Positions 54,261-64,000 of a DNA stretch of 64,000 nucleotides are shown here, piece after piece. The number at the start of each line of letters is the position of its first letter. Position 1 is the first letter of the stretch. The stretch is from Xanthostigma xanthostigma (taxonomy: Eukaryota > Arthropoda > Insecta > Raphidioptera > Raphidiidae). The notes beneath the pieces are model-generated. The model had not been told where the DNA came from and made no database searches. It was given only the letters and a program-made list of their open reading frames with translations. The stretch lies in the NCBI GenBank assembly GCA_963575645.1, contig OY754469.1:23020001-23084000 (forward strand), given 5' to 3'. The position numbers and the translations under genes were made by a program.

Positions 54261-54961
54261 TCAAGGCAAAATTAAAAACAATATTTATTCACTAAACATA
54301 TTTATTGATCAACGTTTCGGCAAAATTTGTGTCTTACGCCGAAACGTTTATCACTAAATATACCTATTAATGAATAAAATATATTGTTCTGTATGTATAG
54401 CCTTGTATCCCCTCCCTTATAGTTATCGTAATATTATAAGCAAGGTGTGTTATTTTATTATAACACAATATCGTAACTCCAATATAAAATACCATGTCCC
54501 AAATTAGGGAGGATCTCACGTAATTAATAAACCCAATCATTTACGTTACATAGGGCACGTCGGGCTGAACCACGTAGAGCGAGAGTTAAGATTTTATACA
54601 TCAAAACGTTAGCAATTAACACTGGAATCCGATGCATGCCTGTAAAGTGTAAGTATAAAACGTCTCTTATTTTCTGAACACATTTGTTGTAGGTGTACTT
54701 GTTTCTTTATTGAATCGAACAAAGCATAAATAAATGCTTTAAGAAATCGTAACTCACATACTAGCAGAGGCGGCGACAACAAAAAAACGAAGGAATGCTA
54801 ATGACCTAAGATATCAAGATAAAATTAACAAAAATTTAAAAGAAGTTTGGCCCTGCAGACCATTCCTGAAAATTCCCACTATTATCGAGTTCAAAACGCT
54901 TAAAAATATATAAAATATAGAAAGAAAGTTTATTTTTTAGCTGTTTGGGTTAAAAAATAAA
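54261..54961. other. No gene; small hairpin at 54309-54353
   Basis: AACGTTTCGGC and GCCGAAACGTT are inverted around a 20-odd-nt loop. The remainder is unassigned; 54480-54790 is less AT-rich than its surroundings but has no usable frame. Confidence 0.45.
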
Positions 54962-55420
54962 ACATTTTCTTACGAATTTTTCATTGACGATATCTCTTGA
55001 ACAAATGAACGGATTTTGATGCAGTTTGTGGAAATAGACGCAATTTTTTTAACCTAAGAAAGTACTTTATTACAAAAAAAATCTATCTGATAAGAATTTA
55101 CTAGTAATTTAAAAAAAAAAAACACTTATTTACGAATTTTTCGTTTACGATATCCCGTGAACAAATCAACCGATTTTGATGCGGTTTGCGGCAATCGACG
55201 CAATTTTTTTAACCTAAGAAAATAATTTATTACAAAAAAAAACGATCTGATAAGAATTTTACGAGTAATTTTAAAAAAAACCCTTTTTCACGAATTTTTC
55301 GTTTATAAGAATATATTTCTTGAACAAATAAACCGAGTTTGATTCGGTTCGGGGCAATCGATGCAGTTTTTTGAGGAGAAGAGCTGATTAGATTTTGGAA
55401 TTAATCGGTTTAGTAGTTTA
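54962..55420 (+). repeat. 160-bp tandem repeat, three diverged units
   Basis: TACGAATTTTTC starts units at 54971, 55131 and 55289. Each continues with GATATCTCTTGAACAAAT-type and GATTTTGATGCGGTTTG-type blocks and GACGCAATTTTTTTAACC. The third unit is the most diverged. Confidence 0.75.
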
Positions 55421-55723
55421 GAAAATATTCCAAAAAATTTTTTGAAACTTGTATTTTTGAGATTATTCAAAATCTACTGAGCCGAATCATTCGAAATTTT
55501 CAAGCAATAAGAGGTTTACACACACACAGCCCTACGGACATCATCGCCAAAATAGTCAAAATAGCTTCCTAGAATCTCAAAACGCCGAGATCTGACGAAA
55601 ACTCGATTTACGAAAATCGGTGTGAAAACAATAGGTAACTTCCCGATTTTTTTGAAAATCATTGATTTTTATAGCGGGAAGTTAAAAATCATTAAGTGAT
55701 TGACTTCGTTATTGGTAAATAAA
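55421..55723. repeat. Repeat tail ending in an AACTTCCCG hairpin
   Basis: AACTTCCCGATTTTT (55636) and TATAGCGGGAAGTT (55672-55685) are inverted. The preceding GATTTACGAAAATCGGTGTG is itself near-palindromic. It probably belongs with the tandem block upstream as one element. Confidence 0.5.
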
Positions 55724-57240
55724 ACCGGTCAAGTGCGAGTCGGACTCGCACACGAAGGGTTCCGTACACTATGTACTTTTTAAATACTTTTGTAAAAGAA
55801 ACAAAAGAGGCGCTATAACAATATGTAACCAGTGGGAGTATGCAAGTAGTTCAAGAATTTCAAGGCGTCAAATTTTACATATATCACCCCGGCGTTTTTA
55901 TATTATAAACACTTTTTTTACAAAAATTTCTTGTAGAATAAAATAATATAAGGTTTTGATAAATATACCATTATATCAAATAACAACGTTATGGCAAATA
56001 TCTCTGTTGCGCATGCGCCGATTTCCCCAAAAAAAAAAAATACAAAACTTTAGAATATTAAACCATTATGAAACGTATACCATTATTATATAAAAACAAT
56101 GTTATAGCACATATCTCTTCTGCGCATGCGCCGCCTTTCCCCCTAAAACTTTTTACAAAACTTTCTTTTAAAATAGAATAATAAACCATTATGAAATATA
56201 TACTATTATTATATAAAACAACGTTATTGCATATATTTCTTTTGCGCATGCGCCAATTTTTCCCAAAAAAATTACAAAACTTTTGTAAACATAGATAGAA
56301 TAATAAACCGTAATGAAAAGTATACCGTTATTATATAAAAAACAGCCTTATAGTATATATTTCTTCTACGCATGCGCCGATTTTTTTCAAAAATTTATTT
56401 TACAAAACTCCTGTAAAACAAAATAATACGCCTTTATGAAAAGTATACTATTATCTTATAAAAACAACATTATAATATATATTTCTTTTGCGCTTGCGCC
56501 GACGTCTCTGAAAAACAATAGGCCTCTTCATATTTGCATATCAAACATCCTCCCAAAATTTGGTTTCATTCCGCTCATCCATGGTGTTGGAATGGTAAAA
56601 AATGTAAAAAATGACGTTTGCATCTGTCAAAGCAATATGTTCTAATAATTAAAATTAGTTATTCAAATCGTTAACTCAGAAGGCGTTGCAAAAAAATACT
56701 AATGTCAAAAGACTGACTAATATTTGAAATGACATTCGTTTTTGAACAAATGCAATCTTTTTTTTTAAGACAAAACATACGCAATATTTAAATTCCCATA
56801 GTACACTATGCAACAAACGAAGACAGACGATCTCCGTGTATGCTATGGATTAGACAAAATTGAATTTATACATTATATTTCTATATAAAGCTGTACAAAA
56901 AAAGTGTTTCGACGAATTCTGTTATACAAAATCTATGTAAAATTTTCTCCTCTTTCGTTTAAGACAGGTCTCGAAACGATCTGATTTAAATTGAGCGAAT
57001 TATAAGCAAAAAACTTAGTTTGCTCCTCTTTTGGGAGTTTTGGGGGTTTTTTAATTATTTGTTGTTCTAGCGGCAATAGAAATACACACTCTGTGAAAAT
57101 TTCAACTCTCTACCAATTACGGTTCTTGAGATACAGCCCGCTGACAGACAGACGGACAGACAGACGGACAGACAGACGGACAGCGGAGGCTTAGTAATAG
57201 GGTCCCGTTTGAGCACCCTTCGGGTACGGAACCCTAAAAA
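55724..57240 (+). repeat. Family X, longest copy (about 1.5 kb)
   Basis: It is bounded by AACCGGTCAAGTGCGAGTCG / ACGAAGGGTTCCGTAC on the left and CCTTCGGGTACGGAACCCTA on the right, whose GGGTTCCGTAC and GTACGGAACCC are inverted. It contains the CCAGTGGGAGTAT block, five GCGCATGCGCC-type units (55990-56505, about 115-bp spacing), the body, and a 12-bp tandem (GACAGACAGACG) at 57144-57181. It is non-coding. Confidence 0.7.
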
Positions 57241-57573
57241 TGGACGACCCCAAAATTAAAATAATTAAAGAAAATTTCTTATTTTATACCATAACCAAAT
57301 TTTTCATCAATGAAACAATCAGTCTGAAGGTTACCAAAAAAAATGAAAGGATGTAAAATGTAAATCATTTAAAGTATAAACACTATGCCTGTGTAAGTGT
57401 GTTAAGTATTGTTGTAAGTTCTAATTTTTTAAAGTCGCCGCCGCGTTGATGCGTCTATAATATTAAATATTCACCAAGAAACCCGTGGTTATTCAGAAAA
57501 TTTTTATTTCAATAAAATGGTTCAAAAACATTTTGGTTTCCGGAATTGTAGGCCGTGGTCCATTGGTACTTCT
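57241..57573. other. No feature seen
   Basis: AT-rich; no gene. Confidence 0.4.
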
Positions 57574-57736
57574 ACCTGACGTTTCGTCCTACAACTGCGG
57601 CAGACATTAGTAAAGACAATGTGGATTCAGGCGAAGTGTCACTTACTCTAGGCGGCTCAATGAGAAGGATCTTCTCCCGCTCGCGCTGCCATATCGCCTT
57701 TGATAATGTCTGCAGTTGTAGATGAAACGTCAGGTA
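57574..57736. repeat. Inverted repeat with CCTGACGTTTCGTC ends
   Basis: 57574-57609 and 57703-57736 are inverted copies (ACCTGACGTTTCGTC...CAGACATTA) around a more GC-rich loop of about 93 bp. Confidence 0.65.
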
Positions 57737-58379
57737 TAGAAAAACCGAAAAAACACAACCTACAACCTGGAAACCAAGAAGATTTTGTACAACACTAGTC
57801 GCGAAAGCCCACACACTTAGATGATGAAAATGATTGATCACAATTATACGGTTCTTTACATTACAAATGAACAAAATTGCATTTTTGTAATTTCTTCTTA
57901 ATTATTATGTAACAATATAAAGTTAAATTTATCTCGGAATATTTCTTTAACGAACAACAGTTCTTGTTATAAATTTAATAAAAAATCATTGCATCCACAA
58001 AAAAATCTCATGGGTGCTCGGGCACTCCAGTACTTACGTAGTCGGCACCATAGATAAAGCGTATTCTGTTGAAACAACAAATTAATTAGAAACATTTAAT
58101 AAACATGATTCCTAGACTGACACATTCCTAAAAATAAAATTTCCAGAATCCTAACCGATAAAAAAAAACACATAATAGGAATTTGGAAATAAATTGTCGT
58201 CAGAACTGTTCACATTTACTGGATATTCTCGCTTTTAAATATAAAAGAACATATGTGCGAGAAATCTCTATATCTGTCAACATCGTCGCTTGCGGCCACG
58301 TGACAAAAGAACATTTGGATAACTAGGGATCTGGGAACGTGGGCGGTAGGGAACGAAACCCGTTTTATTGTATGACGAT
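57737..58379. other. No feature seen
   Basis: AT-rich with short frames only. Confidence 0.4.
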
Positions 58380-58680
58380 TTTTTATATTCTTTTTAGTGT
58401 ATATCTGCCATATGGCACATAAACTATTGACGTCGGTCGGATGGCGAGAGTACGATAACTCTCGACAGACTTAATCTATTTAAGCACACGTTAGAATCTA
58501 TTACTGCACAAAATCTATTTAAATTGGGTCTAATCGGATCATTTTCAGGGTTCAAAAATACTGAAAAATTCTCAGAATCGTTTCAAATTTGAAATTTAAC
58601 CCTTTAGTAGAGATTAAAATGCTCTGCTAAAATTTATATGAAATCGGCCAGACAGGACCGGATGTACATATATATATATA
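58380..58680 (+). repeat. Dispersed family Y, copy 1
   Basis: TAGTGTATATCTGCCATATGG, CGATAACTCTCGACAG, AATTTAACCCTTTAGTAGAG and CGGCCAGACAGGACCGGAT are shared, inverted, with 60500-60920. The distal part is also shared directly with 63840-63975. Confidence 0.65.
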
Positions 58681-59128
58681 AAAATCAATGCCACTTTTTT
58701 GTAATTTTATAACTCAAGAACGGGCTCACCTATCCAAACCAAATTTTTAGGCTTTGTTCGGACTATTTAGTAGATGGTTTATGTGAAGTTGGCACAAAAT
58801 CGGTCGAGCGGTTCTTCATTTATTACGTTTTTTAAAAATCAATTTTTTGACGTATAAAAATACTTAAATATTGTAAGGAGGTTTTAGAATTTTATACAAA
58901 CAATGAAACAATTGTTTTCAAAATATTATGACAGTTAATCTTTAATTACTATCCAAGTAGACTTAAAATAAATACGTATTTGAAAGAAAGTTAAAAACAA
59001 TTATTATTATAGGTGAGTAGTTTTAATAAATAAATTTAATAAATAAATTTTTAACCTAAATTTGAAGCGAAAGATGCAATATCATAGATCAAGATGACGG
59101 CGAATCAGTTTTACAAGTACCGGCAAAT
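58681..59128. repeat. Repeat fragments, no gene
   Basis: 58840-59010 is the inverse of 17737-17890. TAACCTAAATTTGAAGCGAA (59052) is the inverse of 14880-14895 and 16985-17000, a TTGG-element block. Confidence 0.55.
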
Positions 59129-59400
59129 GTTTTAAAGACCATTTATCCACGAATACTTTACGCCATTTTTTTCTATTTTTTTTTTCGAGCACGACGGCGC
59201 AGTCGGAGTGCTCGAAATAGAGCAAGTGTTTTAAAGACCAGTTATCCACGAAATTTACGCTATTTTTTTTTCGAGCACGACAGCGCAGCCGGAGTGCTCA
59301 AAATAGAGCAAGTGTTTTAAAGACCAGTTATCCACGAATACTTTATGCTACTTTTTTCGAGCACGACGGCGCAGCCGGAGTGCTCGACATACACACATAT
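59129..59400 (+). repeat. Three tandem units with a GAGCACGACGGCGCAGCCGG hairpin
   Basis: Units start GTTTTAAAGACCA at 59129, 59227 and 59312. Each ends in TTTTCGAGCACGACGGCG-type sequence that folds (CGAGCAC with GTGCTCG) and is much richer in GC than its unit. Confidence 0.75.
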
Positions 59401-59812
59401 ACGCACCTGTATATTTTAAAATAGCTAGCAATTAATAAAATAGATGGATAGATAGATGTTCCAATTAATTTTTTTTATTATTTCACTTTATACGTAGCGA
59501 AGCACGTACAGGGCCGCTAGTATTTTATGAAAACACCTGTACATAGATACACGGTACTTCCTGAAGGGTGTATTTACTGTGGTTATTAGTTAAAAAAAAA
59601 TCAGGTAGATATGTATTAAGGGATTAATTTTTTATTTTGTCTAAATACAATCTTAGGTTCATATAAAGCGACACTGCTTTTGTTTAGCAACTACACTATA
59701 TATTGTCGGCAGGGTTTAGCACAGCGACCTGAGTTTTTTTATAACTTGGAACGTAAATTACATGTTTTATTATAAAAGTAATGCATTGATTAACTTATTA
59801 CTAATTATCCTC
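59401..59812. other. No gene; transposon-like tail at 59490-59520
   Basis: CGTAGCGAAGCACGTACAGG followed by GCCGCTAGTATTTT has the form of a dispersed-repeat end. Nothing else recognised. Confidence 0.4.
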
Positions 59813-60072
59813 ATAAGCGTAGCAACGATTTTATCCTGGAGGGGGGGGGGCAAATTTTCTAGTCTACCTACCATTACCAGCTGCCATTTACAGATAATTT
59901 AAAAACTGTTCATAGAAGCGAAATCGATCAGCACGACTTTCTGGAGAAATTTCACGACAAAGAAAATATGTATGCATTATTGTAGATCTATCTTGTTATT
60001 TGTACATGATCAATTAATATTTTAGGGTGGGCCATGCCCACCTGCCCCCCCCCCGCTCTTGCTACGCCAATG
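59813..60072. mobile_element. MITE-like element with GCGTAGCAA ends
   Basis: CATAAGCGTAGCAACG with a G10 run at 59841-59850 is mirrored by CTTGCTACGCCAATG with a C9-C10 run near 60045-60053. No clear target duplication. Confidence 0.5.
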
Positions 60073-60499
60073 ATTATACTGTACAAATAAAATGACAGTA
60101 ATGCCATTTGTCATTGGCGATCAACATTTTTTGTGGAAAGTGATTCCAATTTAAAATTTGAATAATCTCTCAAAACAAGTGACCAGAGAGCATAAGCGAG
60201 TGAGAATAATATTACCTACATTTTCTATTGGTGTCTGTATAAACGAACGAGCTCAAAATGTTCACTCGTAAATGAAAAAAAAACTCTGATCGCAATGCTA
60301 AAACCTGCCGACAAAATAATGTATTTGCTAATACAGACAGTGTGGTTTTGTTATATGAACTAAACATTGTTTTTGGATAAAATAAAAAAATGCGCCCCTT
60401 AATACATCCAAAAAATAATGTGTTTTTCTTAATTTCAAATAAATTTTCAATTCAACATCTGCACCTAATTAAATAAACTTTTTAGTAACTAGATCCATA
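60073..60499. other. No feature seen
   Basis: AT-rich; no gene. Confidence 0.4.
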
Positions 60500-60920
60500 A
60501 AATATATAAGCGCAGTCCTGTTAGGCCGTTTTATTAAAATTTTAGCAGCACTTTTTAAAACTTCCTAATGAATTAAATTTTAATTTTGATTCTGAGAATG
60601 TTTTTGGTATTTTTGGGCTCAAAAACATTTATCAGCCCCTATAAAAAACCATTCTTATAATTGCCCGATTGGGACTATTTTAAATAAGCTTCGTACGGTA
60701 CTGGATTCCAAATTTGGGGCAAATTTTGTTTAACACGATTCAACTTGTCGAGAGTTATCGTGCAACATATATATAAATACAAAAATATAAAGTATAAATA
60801 TTTTCAAAAATTATGCCAAATTATTCAGGAGGCAATAAAACGTCGCGTCGAGAAATTTTGATTAGACTCCTAGTTTCCGCCAATAGTGTATGTGCCATAT
60901 GGCAAATATACACTAATGAT
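60500..60920 (-). repeat. Dispersed family Y, copy 2 (inverted)
   Basis: The blocks of 58380-58680 appear in reverse order and orientation: CAGTCCTGTTAGGCCG, TCTGAGAATGTTTTTGG, TTGTCGAGAGTTATCG and the palindrome GTGCCATATGGCA at 60892-60905. Confidence 0.65.
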
Positions 60921-61572
60921 CGAGTTGATGTCAGTATATCAAACTTTGAACCAAAGATTAAATCTAAGATTATTCTTTGAAATCCAGAAACACTGTCTAA
61001 ACGTTTAGATTTATTAACCGTCAAGAAATTATATGGTGAGAAAATAAAAGTGTAATTTTAGAATGAGTTTGTATAATGCAGTCACGATGTAAAATTGTCG
61101 ATAAAATATTCTAATAAAATAAAAAATAATATTTCACCGCTCACAGCTTATGCAGCAAACCCCAATAACATGAGAGTTACACGTTTCTATAAAAAATAGT
61201 GTGGTGTGCAACCGCATTATACGAGAATGAAAAGCAGCCGGAAAGGGAAAACCAATTAAAATAAATAACTTTATTTTTGTCAATATTACAAATTTTAATG
61301 TTATTGCATTTTTAACAAGCTTAACATTACCTTTACTTGTGTCGTGTCGCTTGTATGTAAATAAAAAAAAATTTAAAACTTGATTTTCACTCTCTCCCAA
61401 GTGTTCAATTGACATTGAACTTTGCAGTCGTATGTAGTTTTGAGAACAATACAATATTTTGATATTTTGGCTATAATAGGTAATATTTATAAAAAAATTT
61501 TAAAAATGGATATAAACAAGTGGTGGAAGTAACGGTGTTTATGGTGGGAAACCATTTAAAATTTAAATAAAT
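60921..61572. other. No feature seen
   Basis: AT-rich. CAAGTGTTCAATTGACATTGAAC near 61398 is a small near-palindrome. Confidence 0.4.
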
Positions 61573-61860
61573 GTAAAACGAACAAAATTTTGAAAATAAA
61601 AATATATCTTTTTAAAAAAGAAAAAAACATGCTTAGTGCTTGTATCAACGAATTACTAATTAGAGCAAAAATCTTTTCTCTTTCATATCGTTTAAAAGTC
61701 TGAGACACTCAATGTACCTATATTTCATTTAATTCATCGAGTGCCTGAAACTTTTAAACGTTATAGAGAAGAAAGACATTTATTTTCTACTCTTTAACGC
61801 GTAGTTATAAGCAGATTTTTTAAAAATATATATTTATTTTAAAATTTTTTAGTCGTTATA
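61573..61860. repeat. Foldback repeat (about 0.29 kb)
   Basis: The inner arms 61669-61713 and 61735-61785 (CTTTTCTCTTTCATATCGTT against its complement) and AT-rich outer arms (from 61584 and to 61850) are inverted copies with moderate divergence. Confidence 0.65.
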
Positions 61861-62121
61861 TATTGAAATTATTAGCTTAGTTTATGATGACCTTTGAATT
61901 TTGTGTTAAGATCCTTCCTCAGACAGTTATAAACGCGAACACGATTTATTAAACATAATATATACCTACCTAATTCATAATACACGCATATTATATCCCC
62001 GAAGTGCTCTACATTTTTGTTAACTGCTCATCTGCTTTTGATCTAGCAGTCATCGTTCTTCGGAACATAGTTTTTTAACAGTTAAAGAATTTTTGAAATC
62101 AGTCAAGTAACTCCTCATATA
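61861..62121. other. No feature seen
   Basis: AT-rich; no gene. Confidence 0.4.
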
Positions 62122-62129
62122 ATCTAGAC

Positions 62130-62410
62130 CAGGGGTGGGCAAATCTTTTGATCGGCGGGCCACATAGCTAATGAAAATTTGACCGCGGGCCGGATGGCTG
62201 ACGAAAATTTTTTCGCGGGCCAAAAATTTGCAGAAAAAAAGATCCTCATATTCTATTTACGCATTCGGAGAGCAAAAAAAAAGGTCCTCACATTCTATTT
62301 ACGCATGTGGAAAGCAAAAAAAGAGCGCATTCTATTTCCGCTACTATTTTTCTAAAATGCTTCGCGGGCCGGATAAAATTGCGCTGCGGGCCGCCATTTG
62401 CCCAGGCCTG
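62130..62410 (+). mobile_element. Non-autonomous hAT element, copy 3
   Basis: The ends CAGGGGTGGGCAAATC and CATTTGCCCAGGCCTG are flanked by identical 8-bp duplications atctagac (62122-62129, 62411-62418). The interior has GCGGGCCGGAT repeats and duplicated AGCAAAAAAAAAGGTCCTC-type blocks. It has no transposase frame. Confidence 0.9.
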
Positions 62411-62418
62411 ATCTAGAC

Positions 62419-63664
62419 TGAACAAACGTTCAAACATAGATACCTACACGGCAAATTAGTAACCTCTTTTTTTAAGTCGGTTAACCCTTTACAATTCGCG
62501 AAACTTTTTTGTTTTTGATTATTTAAGGACCAAAGAACCTTGAAAAATTAATTTAAAAAATTGTATACCCCTGCTTAACCCGCACGAAATATCCGTGCGA
62601 AGCCGCTTGCATTCACAAAAATTAATCTATTTTGTGGCAAAAAAAATTGTCGACAGTCACGCCCGTATAGAATCGGTTGTAAAAAGTTAAAAATACAGTG
62701 TTATGCAAAGTTTTCCCAAATTTTCTAATAAGTACAGTGTTCTGTGATAACTGCTAGAATTTTATCCGATGTTAGAACACAATTGAGTCGTGGAAATACC
62801 GTATTTTACGGGTGTTGCCTGTACTAAGAATAGTGAACTCTCCTGTAAGGGATAAATATACGAGATTCCAGCTGGATATATATTATTTTAAGTACCTTTG
62901 CTTAGCATAACAGTGCGTTAATTTCCTACCTAAACAAATTCGTGCATCATAAAGCACTGTGATAATTCTAAACCGAAGTTAGCGGGTTGCAACAACACCA
63001 GCTGTTAAAATAATAATTTTCAATTGATTTATGGTCTTGGATAAGTCATTAACCAGTTCAGTAATCGCGAAATATAAAAACTACGACATTAGTACACTAA
63101 TTGAATAACATTCCCAATTACAATAAATAGTTTACAGTGAAATCTTCCATTAAAGGATATACTCTTTACTCTTTACATTACTTTTTATGCCGTAAAAGTC
63201 TTAAGTCAAAAGAGAAGCCATATAAGATTTATTTAAACTATAATTTTATTAAGAAATTCAAGAAATGTTTTAAAAAATTTTTAGTTAATAAAGCATATTA
63301 TTCTTTTAAAGAATTTTTAAATGATTTTAATTAATTTTAATTCAAATGTTATATTTTCTGTAATTTGACTTTGGCTACACATTAAGTTTTATGTCTAACG
63401 GCCTCAATAAATTATTATGAATTATTATTATTAATTAATTATAATACTTATACCAACTCTGAGAGATACTCTATCCGCTATCAAATAAAAAAAGAATCAT
63501 TGAAATCGGTTCACATTCGGTGAAAATATCCATGGACACACATATTAAAAAAAAACTGACACAGTCGAACATATGTAACCTCCTTCTTTTCTTGAAGTCG
63601 GTTTAAAACAAAGATATTTCTCTGGTTTAAAAGCCTTTCTTAAAACCGCACCATCATATCATAT
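62419..63664. other. No gene; two dispersed tail motifs
   Basis: TAACCTCTTTTTTTAAGTCGG (62460) and TAACCTCCTTCTTTTCTTGA (63577) are copies of one tail motif. Otherwise AT-rich; a 65-codon lysine/phenylalanine-rich frame at 63137-63334 looks like base composition, not a gene. Confidence 0.4.
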
Positions 63665-64000
63665 TATTAATATTATAAATGCGAATGTAAGTTTGTTTGT
63701 TACGCTTTCACGCAAAAACTACTTAACCGATCATCATGAAACTTTGCACATACACTCTTGAAGGTATTAGAAGTAACATAGGATACTTTTTATTAAAAAA
63801 AAATAAAAAATTTTTACGAAAAATAAGAAAGGGTTGAAAACATTTTTTGGGCCCAAAAATACCGAAAAATTTCTCCGAATCGTTTCAAAATTGAAATTTA
63901 ACCCTTTAGTAATGATTAAAATGTGCTATTAAAATTTCATTAAAATCGGCCCGACAGGACCGGACTTACAAATTTTATGAAAACGAAATATTATAAATGC
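63665..64000 (+). repeat. Dispersed family Y, copy 3, in an ATTATAAATGCG-flanked repeat
   Basis: AATATTATAAATGCGAATGT at the left is repeated as AATATTATAAATGC at the window edge. Between them, AATTTAACCCTTTAGTAATG and CGGCCCGACAGGACCGGAC match 58590-58670. The element probably continues beyond the window. Confidence 0.55.

Noticed and set aside
57144..57181. Possible regulatory GACAGACAGACG cluster
   Set aside because: A simple 12-bp tandem at the tail of a dispersed repeat; common low-complexity sequence.
63137..63334. 65-codon Lys/Phe/Tyr-rich frame
   Set aside because: Composition is what AT-rich DNA gives by chance; no family resemblance.

Overview
The window is AT-rich, repeat-dense eukaryotic DNA. 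An R1-clade-like LINE tail, Ty3/gypsy elements, a Penelope-like remnant and several hAT and Harbinger miniatures point to an arthropod, most likely an insect; the order cannot be fixed from the sequence. I found no convincing host protein-coding gene. Nearly every long open frame belongs to a mobile element, and many short frames lie inside repeats.

Region by region. 1-555 is the 3' end of an R1-like non-LTR retrotransposon with poly(A). 1298-3435 holds two hAT-like miniature elements, the second ending in a perfect 55+1+55 bp palindrome. 5580-8960 is a copy of an abundant dispersed family ('family X', marked by GCGCATGCGCC minisatellite units) split by a short TTGG-element and a 15-copy, 120-bp satellite. 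10631-11275 is a Penelope-like remnant with inverted terminal repeats, and 14520-14620 is a deletion derivative of the same family. 14764-22897 is built from one composite repeat ('TTGG-element'): an inverted pair, then a tandem array whose left ends repeat exactly every 1000 bp, its last unit broken by a PIF/Harbinger-type MITE. 22997-36200 is a run of foldback elements, hAT miniatures and a degenerate tRNA-Gly.

37036-43740 and 44601-54256 are two complete, very young Ty3/gypsy LTR retrotransposons on the minus strand, 860 bp apart. Both keep LTRs, primer binding site, polypurine tract, gag and pol, and neither has an env frame. They join gag to pol by different means: element 1 has a single in-frame UGA and no usable pol start; element 2 has a GGGAAAC slippery heptamer followed by a predicted H-type pseudoknot. 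54261-64000 returns to dispersed repeats: a 160-bp tandem repeat, a long family X copy, hairpin-bearing short repeats and another hAT miniature with a perfect target duplication.

No tools were available, so repeat families are defined by matches seen by eye within this window, and divergence values are not computed.
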